This document shows positions 1 through 8,540 of a stretch of 39,471 bases of DNA, one piece after another (the stretch's first letter is position 1; the number at the start of each line of letters is the position of its first letter). The notes beneath the pieces were generated by a model. That model did no database searches. It was not told the DNA's origin and saw only the letters and a list, made by a program, of their open reading frames with translations. Source of the stretch: a virus. Made by a program: the position numbers and the translations under genes. The stretch covers positions 1 through 39,471 of IMG/VR virus record IMGVR_UViG_3300037119_001690; one strand, 5' to 3'.

Positions 1-2038
1 GGATCACCGCGTACTTCCCGGGCCCGGCGTACAGGAGCTGCTGTCCAGGCAGCGTCTTCACGAACTGATCGAGCGGTACGGCCACCCCGCCGGCGCGCAC
101 CAGGCCCTCCGGCGCCTGCTTGCGCAGTTCGTCGACCGTCACCGACTTCACCCGCTTTTCCAGCATGTCCTGCGTGACGCCGGCCGGCAGCGGCATCTTG
201 CGGCCGTTGTATTCCACGATGTTGCCGCCCAAGGCAAGGCTCACGGCGCGCGTCAGGTCCTTCTTGCTCAGCTCCCCGCCCTGCTCGGAAGCAATGCCGT
301 GGGCGATCAGCACGGCGGCCTCGCGCGTCTGGTCGGTCAGCGTCTGTGCGGGGAATACGCCGTCCAGCTCCTCGGCAATGTGCGCTGACCAGCCGGAGAC
401 CTTCAGATCTGGCTGCTTGGCGCCCTTCGTGCTGGTGCCGTCCAACTTCGCCTGTTGGCCGCGCAGCACGAGCTCGGAGGTGTAGCGGCCCTGCGATGTC
501 TGCATGGTGGAGAAGGCGAACGACAGGGCCAGCGCCTTGTCCTTCTTGTCCATCTGCGCGGCCAGGCCCTGCGCTGCCTGCGGCCCGACTGCCTGGGCGA
601 CGGCCGCCACCACGCCAGCGCGCTCCTTCGCTGGCAGCGCGTCCAGCTGCGCCTTGAACTTCGAGGACTCCTCGTCGGTCATGGGCGATACGCGGCGGCC
701 AGCCCACATGCTGACGCGTTCGGCCAACGGCACACGCTCCAGCAGCTGCTGCACCGTGCCCGGCACGCCCTTGCTCAGGTCCAGCGGCCGCAGCTCGGTG
801 ATCACCCCGCGCTCCAGGCCCGCGCGCAGGCCGTCCTTCTCCACATCCTGCTCGCTGCCGCGCACGATCTTCTCGATCTGCTCGCGGCGCTTGTCCAGCT
901 CCGGCGAGCGGCCGTTCTTCGCAATCAGGGCGTTCACCTCGTCCAGCATCTGCAGCTGGCGGGGGATCGGCTGCGCGGCGACACCAGCGCCGGCTGCGGC
1001 CTGCTGCGCCAGCGCCCGGATCCCGGCGGCGTACGGAGTGCCGGAGGTGGCGGAAAGCGCCCGGTCGATGTATTCCGGAGCCATCACAGTGCCCTTGTCG
1101 GCCAGCGACTGGAACACGTTGAACTCGGCCTCGGCCTTCTTCAGCCGGCGCTCCCCTTCGCGCTCGGCGCGCGCAGCCGCTAATTCCGCCTTCTGCAGGT
1201 GGTGCATGCGGTAGCTGGAGATCCGGTCGCCCAGCGACGCGCGCTTTTGCGGGTCCAGGTCCGGGAAGCCGCCGGCGATCGCGCGCTCCGCGGCGTCCAG
1301 CAGCTTCGGGTCGCTGCGGCCGGCGCTCACCAGCTCGTACGCGGCGGTGAACTGGGTGCCCTCCTTCCAAGTCTGCTTCGCCTTCGCCACTTGTTCCGGG
1401 TTCAGGGTGGAGTGCGCGCCCAGCTGGTCGAGCGTGTCCATGGCCTGCTGCGTCGCCTTCACCGGGTCCGCCTTGTACTGGCGCTGCAGGTACTCCAGCG
1501 TCTGGGTGATGCCGCTCGTCACATCCTGCCGATTGCGCTGCGTCACCTGCTTGCGCACGCCGTTGGCCAGCTTGGCGGCATCGCCCTGCAACTCCGCGGC
1601 CACCAGGGGGCGGATGTGCTCCGGCAAGTCGGTGCCGATGCCCTCCAGCACCTTCGCGGACCGGCTGGCGAACTCGCTTTCCGCCTTCTCCTTCGGCACC
1701 GTGCCATCCAGTACGCCCTGGCCGATCTCGTCGTGCAGGTCGGCCAGCTTGTCCTTCGTGCCGTTCAGCGTGGTGATCATCTTGGCGCGATCGGCTGCCG
1801 CCTTGATCTCCTTCTGCTGGCGCAGCTCCTCGGCTTCAACCTTCTCGCGGCGGCGCATTTCCTCGTCGCGCTCCTTCAGTTGCAGGCGGGTGTTGGCCTC
1901 TGCGCCGTCGATCACGACGTTCTGTGCAATCTGCCCTGTGCGCTGGGCCGCATCGCCAATGGGGTTGCCGCGTGGCAGGTCCGCCAGCTGGGGCGAGCGT
2001 GCGACGGTGTTGCCGAAGTTGCCGGTCGGGATTTGCAT
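1..2038 (-). CDS. Internal virion (ejection) protein, 5' part of a 698-residue protein cut by the window edge
   Basis: An open minus-strand frame starts at ATG 2038 and runs off the left edge. Through the terminal repeat it continues in phase at 39355 and stops at 39296, giving 698 residues. Residues about 10-330 are rich in Ala, Glu, Lys and Arg and look mostly alpha-helical with coiled-coil stretches; the start is MQIPTGNFGNTVARSPQLAD-like. An AGG of the preceding stop region serves as a weak ribosome site. It follows the gp14-like protein and precedes more virion genes, the place of T7 gp15, so an ejection or internal core role is inferred from position and composition. No enzyme motif is seen. 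The role is moderately sure; the reading frame is certain. Confidence 0.8.
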   Translation of the reverse strand, partial: MQIPTGNFGNTVARSPQLADLPRGNPIGDAAQRTGQIAQNVVIDGAEANTRLQLKERDEEMRRREKVEAEELRQQKEIKAAADRAKMITTLNGTKDKLADLHDEIGQGVLDGTVPKEKAESEFASRSAKVLEGIGTDLPEHIRPLVAAELQGDAAKLANGVRKQVTQRNRQDVTSGITQTLEYLQRQYKADPVKATQQAMDTLDQLGAHSTLNPEQVAKAKQTWKEGTQFTAAYELVSAGRSDPKLLDAAERAIAGGFPDLDPQKRASLGDRISSYRMHHLQKAELAAARAEREGERRLKKAEAEFNVFQSLADKGTVMAPEYIDRALSATSGTPYAAGIRALAQQAAAGAGVAAQPIPRQLQMLDEVNALIAKNGRSPELDKRREQIEKIVRGSEQDVEKDGLRAGLERGVITELRPLDLSKGVPGTVQQLLERVPLAERVSMWAGRRVSPMTDEESSKFKAQLDALPAKERAGVVAAVAQAVGPQAAQGLAAQMDKKDKALALSFAFSTMQTSQGRYTSELVLRGQQAKLDGTSTKGAKQPDLKVSGWSAHIAEELDGVFPAQTLTDQTREAAVLIAHGIASEQGGELSKKDLTRAVSLALGGNIVEYNGRKMPLPAGVTQDMLEKRVKSVTVDELRKQAPEGLVRAGGVAVPLDQFVKTLPGQQLLYAGPGKYAVI
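2..114. repeat. Terminal direct repeat, left copy
   Basis: This 113-base stretch is identical to 39356-39468. Base 1 and bases 115-117 differ from the equivalent bases at the right end, so the identity is bounded at both sides. It lies inside a continuous minus-strand reading frame that continues in phase across the join, which shows the molecule is circular or terminally redundant. It may be an assembly overlap rather than a physical terminal repeat. Confidence 0.95.
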
Positions 2039-2044
2039 CGTGGT

Positions 2045-2563
2045 CTACCTGTAGATCGTGGGCTCGCGGGTCTCCACGGGCGCGGGCGCCTGCGTGCCGC
2101 TGAAGCCCGGGCCGGCAGTGCGCCAGCCGTTGGCGCGCATGCCCTGGTACGTGCCGCCCAAGGCGGTGCCGGCCGCGTTCACATAGCCGGCCGTGGCCCG
2201 CATGCTGCCGTCCAGGCGCAACATTGCGGCGCCGACCTGCATGCCCCGCCCGCGGCGGTTGCCCTCCAGCAACGCCTGGAACGCGTCATGCTCCACGTCC
2301 TGCCGGATATGGCCTTCCACCTCGCCAGCGCTGCCCTCGCCCACCACCACACCGGAGGCGGCATAGGCGGCGTTCGCCTGACCTACTTGGCGCCGGCCAG
2401 CGCGCCGGATGATCTCGGCGGTCTTCAGGGCGTTCTCCTGCTCCACCTGCGCGAGATACTCCTGCTGCCCGGCCATCAGCTCGGCTTGCTTCTCGGCGTA
2501 CCGGCCGGCTTGGATCTGATTGAAGGCGTTCGTGAACGACGTGGCGACGGATACGTAAGACAC
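2045..2563 (-). CDS. T7 gp14-like internal virion protein
   Basis: 172 residues from a GTG at 2563, preceded by AGGAG at a good distance and starting just after the stop of the tail tubular B gene. The upstream part of the longer open frame overlaps that gene and is not used. The N-terminal half (FNQIQAGRYAEKQAELMAGQ and on) is a helical, Gln/Glu/Ala-rich segment, and the second half has Gly/Ala-rich stretches typical of podoviral gp14-type internal core proteins that leave the capsid during DNA ejection. It lies between tail tubular protein B and the 698-residue protein, matching T7 order. Family assignment is by size, composition and position. Confidence 0.7.
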   Translation of the reverse strand: MSYVSVATSFTNAFNQIQAGRYAEKQAELMAGQQEYLAQVEQENALKTAEIIRRAGRRQVGQANAAYAASGVVVGEGSAGEVEGHIRQDVEHDAFQALLEGNRRGRGMQVGAAMLRLDGSMRATAGYVNAAGTALGGTYQGMRANGWRTAGPGFSGTQAPAPVETREPTIYR

Positions 2564-2573
2564 TCTGGCTCCT

Positions 2574-5042
2574 TCAGTCGTTGACCTGGAATTTGCGCAC
2601 CACGGACAGCAGGTGCATGGGAAGCGGCTGGTCCTGCACGATGGAGAACTCTGACTTGCCGCGCTCCCAGCCGAGGGTTTCGATGCGAACGGAGCCAGTG
2701 AAGGGCTCGGGCGGCTGGTCCAGGATCTCGGGCCCGAAGCGCCGGAACGGCACCTCTTGCTCGACGCCCTCACCGTCGAACACCTGCGCGCCAATCGTGT
2801 CGAGGAAGCGCATCGTGATCTCGCTTGTGCGCATGCTGTTGCCTTGGGCCGTGCCGGTGCCAGTGCCGACTTCCGGCGACAGCAGACCGATCTCAGTGCG
2901 AAAGTGCAGGCCGATCAGCGTGCGGTAGGAGGCCCGTGTCAGCGTCACGTTGCCGGACGCGGGGACCAGCTGCTGCGGCATGACAGCACCGTCGGCCACG
3001 ATGTCGACCGTCTTGCCGATCAGGTGCGGCACGTTGAACACCGTCTGCCCGCCAGCGTTGTCGAAGGATTGGCCGCAGTCCACCGTGTAGCCGTAGACCT
3101 TGACGGCAGGCGCCGGCGGGTAGCCGGTGTAGGCAGCGCCCGGCAGCATGGGCTCCCAGGTGTCGTCCAGGATCTCGATGTAGCGCACCGTGGCGCCGTT
3201 GACCGTGCGCTTCACGATCAGCCAGGTCTCCTCGCTGTCGCCGTTCGGGATGGTCGCAACGGATTCGACGGCGCCGTCGGTGAACTGTTCGGCCCAGGCC
3301 ACCACCGATTGATCGCGGTCCAGCGTGCACGCCAGCAGCGCGCCGTCTCCGCGTCCGGCCCAGATGGTCTGATCCGGCTCCTGCTGGTAGGCCAGTGTCT
3401 CGATGCCGCCTCCCGCGGTGATGTGCTCGGCCAGCACCGTCAGGTCAGGCGCGATGTAGCCGTCCTGTTCGTAACGGTAGCCAAGCGCGCGCAACTTCCG
3501 GCCCGCGCGCTGCACGAAGACGGATTCCTTGCCCACCGTGATCGGCCGTACGCCCCTTGATCCGTGCGCCGACTCGGGCCGCACGCGGACGTTCGTCGGT
3601 GTGATCGGCTTTTCCACGCCCCCCTGCACCGAGAACTCGCCGCCGTAGGTGTGCACGACCAGGTTGCGCAGCGAAGTCACATAGATGATCGGGTTCACCT
3701 CGTCCGACGAGATGGTGAAGCTGTAGGAGTCGTCGTCGTTCGTGCCCTTGGTGAAGTCCAGGTATTCCGCCGTGCGCGAGCCCCACAGGGTCTGAGGATA
3801 TTTCTCGGTTCCGGCGGCGATCAGGCGCTGCTCGTGCAGGGTGACTGTGCGTGGGAAGCCATTGGCCACCGACCACACCGAAGACTCCAAGGACCAGGCC
3901 AAGGGCGGCGCGGCGACGGTGAAGCTGAGCGCGGTAATGATGGTCGCCCGCGCCACGCTCGCCGACGTCAGCGCATCAATACGCACGAGGCCGCCATTAA
4001 TTCGCACAAAGCTGTCGATGTCCTCGGTGCGCCAGGTGTCCGCCGTGATGCCATAGCCTCCTTCGTTGTGCGTGAGGGAGGTGAAGTCGAAACCGGTGTC
4101 CACGGTCGCATCCACGTGCGTCGGATCCGTGTAGACGGTGATGGTGGCGATGCCGTCGCCGGCGAAGATCTTCTTCCCGACGTCGCCAACCACGAAGATC
4201 GCTGCCGACGCGGTCACGGTGATGGCGCCGGTCAAAGCGGAAAGCGTGAGGTTGGCCGCTCGGGTCCTCGATCCGTACAGGTCGACTGTGGCGGCGACCG
4301 GCTCCGCGATGGATGGCCGCACCAGCGCCTGCGGCGACACGTCCAGGTACCAGTCGCCCGAGGCCAGCGCCACGCCTGAGAAGGCGACGCTGATGTCGAT
4401 GGTTACGACCGTGGGCGACGTGTAGCCAACCACTTCGCCGACACCTGCGCCGCTCAGAAGGAACCGGCCCACGTCGGTCGGCAGGAAGACGCCGACGCTG
4501 GCGGTGGCAGTGCGGCCTGCCCCCACCGTCGCCAAGGACAGTGTGACATCGGCGGCCAGGTAGTGCCCCTGCTCCTCGAAAGGGGTGGTCGTGAATGACG
4601 CCAGCGATAGGTCGAAGGAGGTGGGCGAGAAGCGGCGCAGCCGCCGAATCCGCTTGCTCGGGTGCGCGATGAACATCGTGTCGGCGCCCTGCGCATAGTC
4701 GATCTCGTCCAGATCCGCCTCGTTGTAGGTGGTCGCCAGTTCGACGCCGGTGTAGGTGCCGCCAGCGGCGTACACCCGCAGATAGTTGTCACCCACCTCC
4801 AGCATGTACGCGGCATCGCGGCTCACGACGAATGGGATCAAGCGGGAGCGCTGGGCGTTGATCTTGGTGCCGGCGGCGTAACGGGTGCCTGGCCTGCGCT
4901 TGGCGCCGCCGTGAACCAAGGCGATGGCGTTGGTCAGCTTGCGCGCGGCGTTGCTGTACCGCTCGATGTCCGTGCGGCCCACCAGGCGCGGGCTGATCTC
5001 GCCGGCGGTGAAGTTGGTCTGTACCAGGCTGACGCGGGACAT
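2574..5042 (-). CDS. Tail tubular protein B (T7 gp12-like nozzle protein)
   Basis: 822 residues. The N-terminus (VSLVQTNFTAGEISPRLVGR then DIERY, HGGAKRRPGTRY) is the conserved opening of podoviral tail tubular protein B, the nozzle subunit at the distal end of the short tail. The rest is beta-rich with no enzymatic motif. ATG at 5042 has GGAGG upstream, placed over the end of the tail tubular A gene four bases away, so the two are coupled. The length fits the family (about 800 residues). The stop at 2574-2576 is followed by the gp14-like gene. Confidence 0.9.
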   Translation of the reverse strand: MSRVSLVQTNFTAGEISPRLVGRTDIERYSNAARKLTNAIALVHGGAKRRPGTRYAAGTKINAQRSRLIPFVVSRDAAYMLEVGDNYLRVYAAGGTYTGVELATTYNEADLDEIDYAQGADTMFIAHPSKRIRRLRRFSPTSFDLSLASFTTTPFEEQGHYLAADVTLSLATVGAGRTATASVGVFLPTDVGRFLLSGAGVGEVVGYTSPTVVTIDISVAFSGVALASGDWYLDVSPQALVRPSIAEPVAATVDLYGSRTRAANLTLSALTGAITVTASAAIFVVGDVGKKIFAGDGIATITVYTDPTHVDATVDTGFDFTSLTHNEGGYGITADTWRTEDIDSFVRINGGLVRIDALTSASVARATIITALSFTVAAPPLAWSLESSVWSVANGFPRTVTLHEQRLIAAGTEKYPQTLWGSRTAEYLDFTKGTNDDDSYSFTISSDEVNPIIYVTSLRNLVVHTYGGEFSVQGGVEKPITPTNVRVRPESAHGSRGVRPITVGKESVFVQRAGRKLRALGYRYEQDGYIAPDLTVLAEHITAGGGIETLAYQQEPDQTIWAGRGDGALLACTLDRDQSVVAWAEQFTDGAVESVATIPNGDSEETWLIVKRTVNGATVRYIEILDDTWEPMLPGAAYTGYPPAPAVKVYGYTVDCGQSFDNAGGQTVFNVPHLIGKTVDIVADGAVMPQQLVPASGNVTLTRASYRTLIGLHFRTEIGLLSPEVGTGTGTAQGNSMRTSEITMRFLDTIGAQVFDGEGVEQEVPFRRFGPEILDQPPEPFTGSVRIETLGWERGKSEFSIVQDQPLPMHLLSVVRKFQVND

Positions 5043-5045
5043 CGC

Positions 5046-5636
5046 TTAGCGCCTCCAGCTGCCGCTGCCGCCGAAGCGGGCATTCAGGAGCGGCGAGTCG
5101 CCGAACTGCTCCGGGGTCTCATCCTGACCGTCCACGGAGCGCGCCTTCTTCAGCACCTTCTCGCAGGCCTTCTCCACCAGGTCTTCCAGGCTGGCGGACT
5201 GCGTGATCGGGTAGGCCAGCGCTGCCTTCATGGACTGCGTCACCCCCCACACCAGCATGTCGTCCCACGTGGCCGGGTTCTCGTTGCGCCAGATGTAGCG
5301 CAGGTAGGCCGGGTTCTCGTCGCACATCAGCTTGCCGCTCTCGATCTTGAACGCCGCCTCCGCGCCGGCTTCACCCACGGCCAGTACGCGCATGAAGTCG
5401 CTCGGCAGGGTGAACTGGAAGGCCCAGTCGAAGGCGGGGGTCTCGGTGTCCGGCGCCAGGGCGACCCGCTTCACCGCACAGTTCCACGGATGCGAGCGCA
5501 GCAGGTAGTTGCGCACCATCGGGTAGAGGTTGCTGGCCGCGCGTGCCCGGTCATTGGCCTCGTCCAGGCTGTTGATCGGCTGCGATCCCAGCAGGAGCAG
5601 CGCGTTGGAGCAGATGCTGACTTCGGAGGCGGCCAT
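5046..5636 (-). CDS. Tail tubular protein A (T7 gp11-like adaptor)
   Basis: 196 residues, the usual size of gp11-type adaptors that sit between portal and nozzle. Typical features are the N-terminal helix with SICSNALLLLGSQPI, then RARAASNLYPMVRNYLLRSHPWN, and a DMLVWGVTQSMKAALAYPIT helix. The start ATG 5636 has AAGGA upstream. It is the first gene after the intrinsic terminator at 5655-5681 and is closely followed by tail tubular protein B. Confidence 0.9.
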   Translation of the reverse strand: MAASEVSICSNALLLLGSQPINSLDEANDRARAASNLYPMVRNYLLRSHPWNCAVKRVALAPDTETPAFDWAFQFTLPSDFMRVLAVGEAGAEAAFKIESGKLMCDENPAYLRYIWRNENPATWDDMLVWGVTQSMKAALAYPITQSASLEDLVEKACEKVLKKARSVDGQDETPEQFGDSPLLNARFGGSGSWRR

Positions 5637-5654
5637 CGATTCAGTCCTTCAATG

Positions 5655-5681
5655 AAAAACGGGGAGCCGTTGGGCTCCCCG
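5655..5681 (-). terminator. Intrinsic terminator between head and tail genes (minus strand)
   Basis: On the minus strand a GGGGAGCC stem (5680-5673), CAAC loop and GGCTCCCC stem (5668-5661), extended by a C-G pair, is followed by TTTTT (5659-5655). This is a canonical rho-independent hairpin. It lies between the 212-residue virion protein gene and tail tubular A, so it would reduce transcription from head into tail genes unless antitermination acts. Confidence 0.75.
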
Positions 5682-5689
5682 ATCAACAA

Positions 5690-5708
5690 GCACCCCGGGG
5701 AGGGGTGC
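5690..5708. other. Second hairpin next to the terminator
   Basis: GCACCCC (5690-5696) and GGGGTGC (5702-5708) form a 7-bp stem with a 5-base loop, 10 bases upstream (minus-strand sense) of the intrinsic terminator. There is no T-run, so it may stabilise the 3' end of the upstream transcript. Confidence 0.5.
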
Positions 5709-5717
5709 CAGGAGACA

Positions 5718-6356
5718 TCAGTCGCACACGTACGCGATGCGCAGCGTGATCACCTGGCCGACCAGCAGCGTGCCGCCGGCCACCGTGGAGATCAGCGTGC
5801 AGTCGTCGGTCGCGGACACGAAGGCATTGGCCACGCTGGCGGTGTCGTCCGAGGTTTCGAACGACGCGCCGGACGCGGACTGGGCGTTCGGTACCGCGGT
5901 GCCGGCCGCGTTGACGGCGGTGGCCGCCAGGTGCCGCGCCGCGCTGGCGTTGTCGCCCAGGTTGAGCGTGGTGGCCGCAGTGCCAGCAGCGAAGCTGAGC
6001 GAGCTGAGGTGCCCCAGCACGCGGGCGCGCACCGGAAGCTTCCCCCAGACGATCTTGTCGCCGATGGGAACGACGCCGGCCACGGTGTAGGTGGCCTCGA
6101 ACAGTCGGATGCGGCCGCCCTGCTTGTTGGCCTTGACCCGGGTGGCCGGGGCATTGCCATACATCGGGCCGTTGAGCGTGGTCTGCTCGGTGGAGTAGAC
6201 CGTGGCACACAGCAGCAGGCCCTGGCGGGCCATGTAGCCGGTGACGCTGTCGTGCGCCTTCTGGGCGACACCGACCACCACGGCTTGGACCGTGGAGGCG
6301 ATGGCGCCCATGGCAGCGACGCAGAGCGCCGCCAGTGCGAGGAGGGACTTTTTCAT
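5718..6356 (-). CDS. Probable virion protein downstream of capsid, with signal-peptide-like N-terminus
   Basis: 212 residues starting at ATG 6356 (AAGGAATCGAG before it). The first 25 residues (MKKSLLALAALCVAAMG... to TVQA) have a positive start, hydrophobic core and an AxA-type end like a Sec signal peptide. The rest is Ala/Thr/Gly/Val-rich and beta-prone, ending in ITLRIAYVCD. It sits between major capsid and tail tubular A, where podoviruses often carry a decoration or head-joining protein. I do not recognise a named family. Structural role is inferred from position; the leader is seen in sequence and unexplained. Confidence 0.7.
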   Translation of the reverse strand: MKKSLLALAALCVAAMGAIASTVQAVVVGVAQKAHDSVTGYMARQGLLLCATVYSTEQTTLNGPMYGNAPATRVKANKQGGRIRLFEATYTVAGVVPIGDKIVWGKLPVRARVLGHLSSLSFAAGTAATTLNLGDNASAARHLAATAVNAAGTAVPNAQSASGASFETSDDTASVANAFVSATDDCTLISTVAGGTLLVGQVITLRIAYVCD

Positions 6357-6396
6357 CTCGATTCCTTGGTAGTTGCGGGGTTGTGCTCTGTGCCGA

Positions 6397-7284
6397 TCAG
6401 GCGCAGGCGATCTCCACGACGCCCTCGTCCTCGAGGCGGGTGGCGCCGATGGACATGTCGGCGAAGACCTGCCAGGCGTTGTTCTTGTCCGGGCGGCGGT
6501 CTACGGACGTGTTGATGTCCTGGCCGATGCCCAGCGCCACGCAGCTCTTCGCCCACGCGACCGCGTAGCCGGTGGTGGCGGTGCCGTCCGTGACCACGCG
6601 TTGCGTGCGCACGAACTTGAAGCCCAGGAACGTGTCGATGGTGCCGTTGGCCAGCGCCTTCACCGAGTTGTAGTCGACCGACTTGATCTCGGTCGTGCCG
6701 TACAGGTTGGTGAGCATCTTGGCGTTGACCACCATGACGCGCGAGGGCGTGCCACCTTGGCCGTCAGCGTCCATGCTGGCGTCGTCGTCCACCTCGTTGG
6801 TGTCGAGGATTTCCTTGGTCGTCAGCAGCTTGGCCAGCGTCAGCGAGGTGCCGCCGACGGCAACCTTCTGCGCGGCGGGCAGCGCCACCAGGCTGGTGTT
6901 GCTGCGCGCGTTGCCGCGGGCGGCGCCCAGGATGATGTCGTCCATCTGGCGGTTCAGCGCGGCGTTCGCCAGCGCGGCGTAGCCTTGCGACGGATCGGCC
7001 AGCAGGCGGACCTTGTCGAGCTTGTCGATCAGCTCGGCCCAGCCCTTGTCCTGCAGGTCCAGCCAGCGACGGCTGTGCGGGACTTCGACGAACTTGGTGT
7101 CCGCGTGGCGCGACGTGATGTCGTACGCCTCGGCCTTGCCCATGCGCTCGGTGGACTTCGACTGGCCGACGATGCCGGCTTCGATCTGGCACCACGCGCG
7201 CAGGCGGGATTGTTTCTGCTGGTACAGCACGCGGAAGTTGTTCGCGTACTGCTGCACCATGTTCTCGGGGATCTGGAAGCTCAT
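6397..7284 (-). CDS. Major capsid protein
   Basis: 295 residues, starting at ATG 7284 with AGGAG upstream. It begins MSFQIPENMVQQYANNFRVLYQQ, continues through SRRWLDLQDKGWAELIDKLD and AALNRQMDDIILGAARGNA, and ends in a TGYAVAWAKSCVALGIGQDI / ARLEDEGVVEI-like region. This pattern belongs to the HK97-fold-type capsid proteins of temperate podoviruses related to Bordetella and Burkholderia phages. It directly follows the scaffold gene, the standard arrangement. Confidence 0.88.
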   Translation of the reverse strand: MSFQIPENMVQQYANNFRVLYQQKQSRLRAWCQIEAGIVGQSKSTERMGKAEAYDITSRHADTKFVEVPHSRRWLDLQDKGWAELIDKLDKVRLLADPSQGYAALANAALNRQMDDIILGAARGNARSNTSLVALPAAQKVAVGGTSLTLAKLLTTKEILDTNEVDDDASMDADGQGGTPSRVMVVNAKMLTNLYGTTEIKSVDYNSVKALANGTIDTFLGFKFVRTQRVVTDGTATTGYAVAWAKSCVALGIGQDINTSVDRRPDKNNAWQVFADMSIGATRLEDEGVVEIACA

Positions 7285-7452
7285 GGCTCACTCCTGAAGT
7301 TGAACTGGTTCGGTTCGCCTTGCAGGGTGTCCACGCGGAGACGTGGGCCTGAGCTTCGGGGGGTGCGCCGGCTACCGCGCGCCCCTGCGGGCTGGTACCG
7401 GGTATCCGCTTGCCATGGCGGGCCGGTGAATGGCCGCCATGGTTTGCGAGAA

Positions 7453-7474
7453 GGGCTGGCGGATTCCAGCCCGG
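7453..7474 (-). repeat. Hairpin repeat after scaffold stop, copy 1
   Basis: GGGCTGG (7453-7459) and CCAGCCC (7466-7472) form a 7-bp stem with a 6-base loop, starting 5 bases after the minus-strand stop of the scaffold gene. The 17-base stretch 7458-7474 is identical to 12856-12872, which also directly follows a minus-strand stop codon. The 7285-7478 interval holds no gene that I can support. Confidence 0.6.
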
Positions 7475-7478
7475 CGCT

Positions 7479-8510
7479 TTATGCGCTCTTGAAGGAGATC
7501 GTCTTGCCGCTGGCCACCGGCTTGGTGCCGGACTGCTGCGCGGTCAGCGCGTTCACCTTGGCGAGCGTTGCCGCGTGCGCCGGGTCGTTGGCGTTCAGAT
7601 ACGCCGGCGTGTTCATCAGCTGGTCCAGGCTGGCTTGCACCTGCGCCATCGCTTCGGGCGAGGGGCCGGCGTCCTCCTGCATTTCCTTGCCGATCGACGC
7701 CAGGCCACGGATGAAGCGCGGGTCGTTGCCGTAATCCTTGACCAGGCCGTCGAAGTCCTTGCCGAAGATCTGCTTGCCGGCGTTGAACGCGGTGCCGATC
7801 TGCGCCTTGTATTCCTGGTCCGACTTCCAGCCATCCGCCTGCCGCAGGGTGGCGACGCACTCGGCCTCGTCCAGCATCGGCATGGCTTCGCGCAAGCTCA
7901 CCCCGCGCTCCAGCATTTCCGACACCGCGGCGTCCACCACCTTCTGCGATGCGCCGGCGGCGTGCAGCTTGCCCATGAAGCCCTTGAAGCCCTCGTCGGC
8001 CACCAGCGCCTCCATGGGGACCTTGTCCTTCAGCGTCTCCGGGATGTTGACCTTGTAGCCGTCGACGGTGGCGGGCGGTGCGTCGCCGCTGCCCAGGCGC
8101 TTCTCCAGGTGGCCGTGTGCCTCGGCTACCTTGCGCGCCGACGCTTCGACGTCGACCTTTCCGTCTTCGCCGAGGACCCGGTGCTTCTCCGGGATCCAGT
8201 CGTGCGTGCCGGCTCCAGCGCCGCCAGTACCACCTCCCGCGGCAGCACCGCCGCCAGCTCCTGCGGCACCACCCCCGCCCGCACCAGCAGCGCCTGCTGC
8301 TGCACCAGCTGCAAGGGCACTCCCGGCGGCAGCACCACCACCTGGCGCGCCCGCGGCCGCGCCAGCAGCAGCACCGCCCGCGCCTGCTCCTGCAGCCGCT
8401 GCAGCGCCCGCGCCCGCCGCGCCGCCGCCGCCCTCGCCAGTGGCACCAGCAGCACCTGCAGCGCCTGCGCCAGCCTCGTTCCGATAGACATGGTGGAACC
8501 TCCGGTTCAT
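7479..8510 (-). CDS. Capsid scaffolding protein with long Ala/Gly-rich N-terminal region
   Basis: 343 residues. Residues about 12-105 are almost only Ala and Gly, built from GCN/GGN codons. The conserved part follows: HDWIPEKHRVLGEDGKVDVE, ARKVAEAHGHLEKRLG, then helical acidic segments to the C-terminus. Scaffold proteins direct procapsid assembly and are absent from mature heads; identification rests on the acidic helical body and position between portal-side genes and capsid. ATG 8510 has GGAGAG upstream. An ATG at 8491 has a good GGAGG too but opens a different frame that does not give the conserved part. Confidence 0.8.
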   Translation of the reverse strand: MNRRFHHVYRNEAGAGAAGAAGATGEGGGGAAGAGAAAAAGAGAGGAAAGAAAGAPGGGAAAGSALAAGAAAGAAGAGGGGAAGAGGGAAAGGGTGGAGAGTHDWIPEKHRVLGEDGKVDVEASARKVAEAHGHLEKRLGSGDAPPATVDGYKVNIPETLKDKVPMEALVADEGFKGFMGKLHAAGASQKVVDAAVSEMLERGVSLREAMPMLDEAECVATLRQADGWKSDQEYKAQIGTAFNAGKQIFGKDFDGLVKDYGNDPRFIRGLASIGKEMQEDAGPSPEAMAQVQASLDQLMNTPAYLNANDPAHAATLAKVNALTAQQSGTKPVASGKTISFKSA

Positions 8511-8540
8511 GGATCTCTCCTCAGTTGAAAAAGGCCGCGC

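Noticed and set aside
8126-8491. 121-residue frame starting at an ATG with a good GGAGG, inside the scaffold gene
   Set aside because: It is open because of the repetitive GC-rich Ala/Gly tract; it has no conserved features and the other frame leads to the recognised scaffold body.
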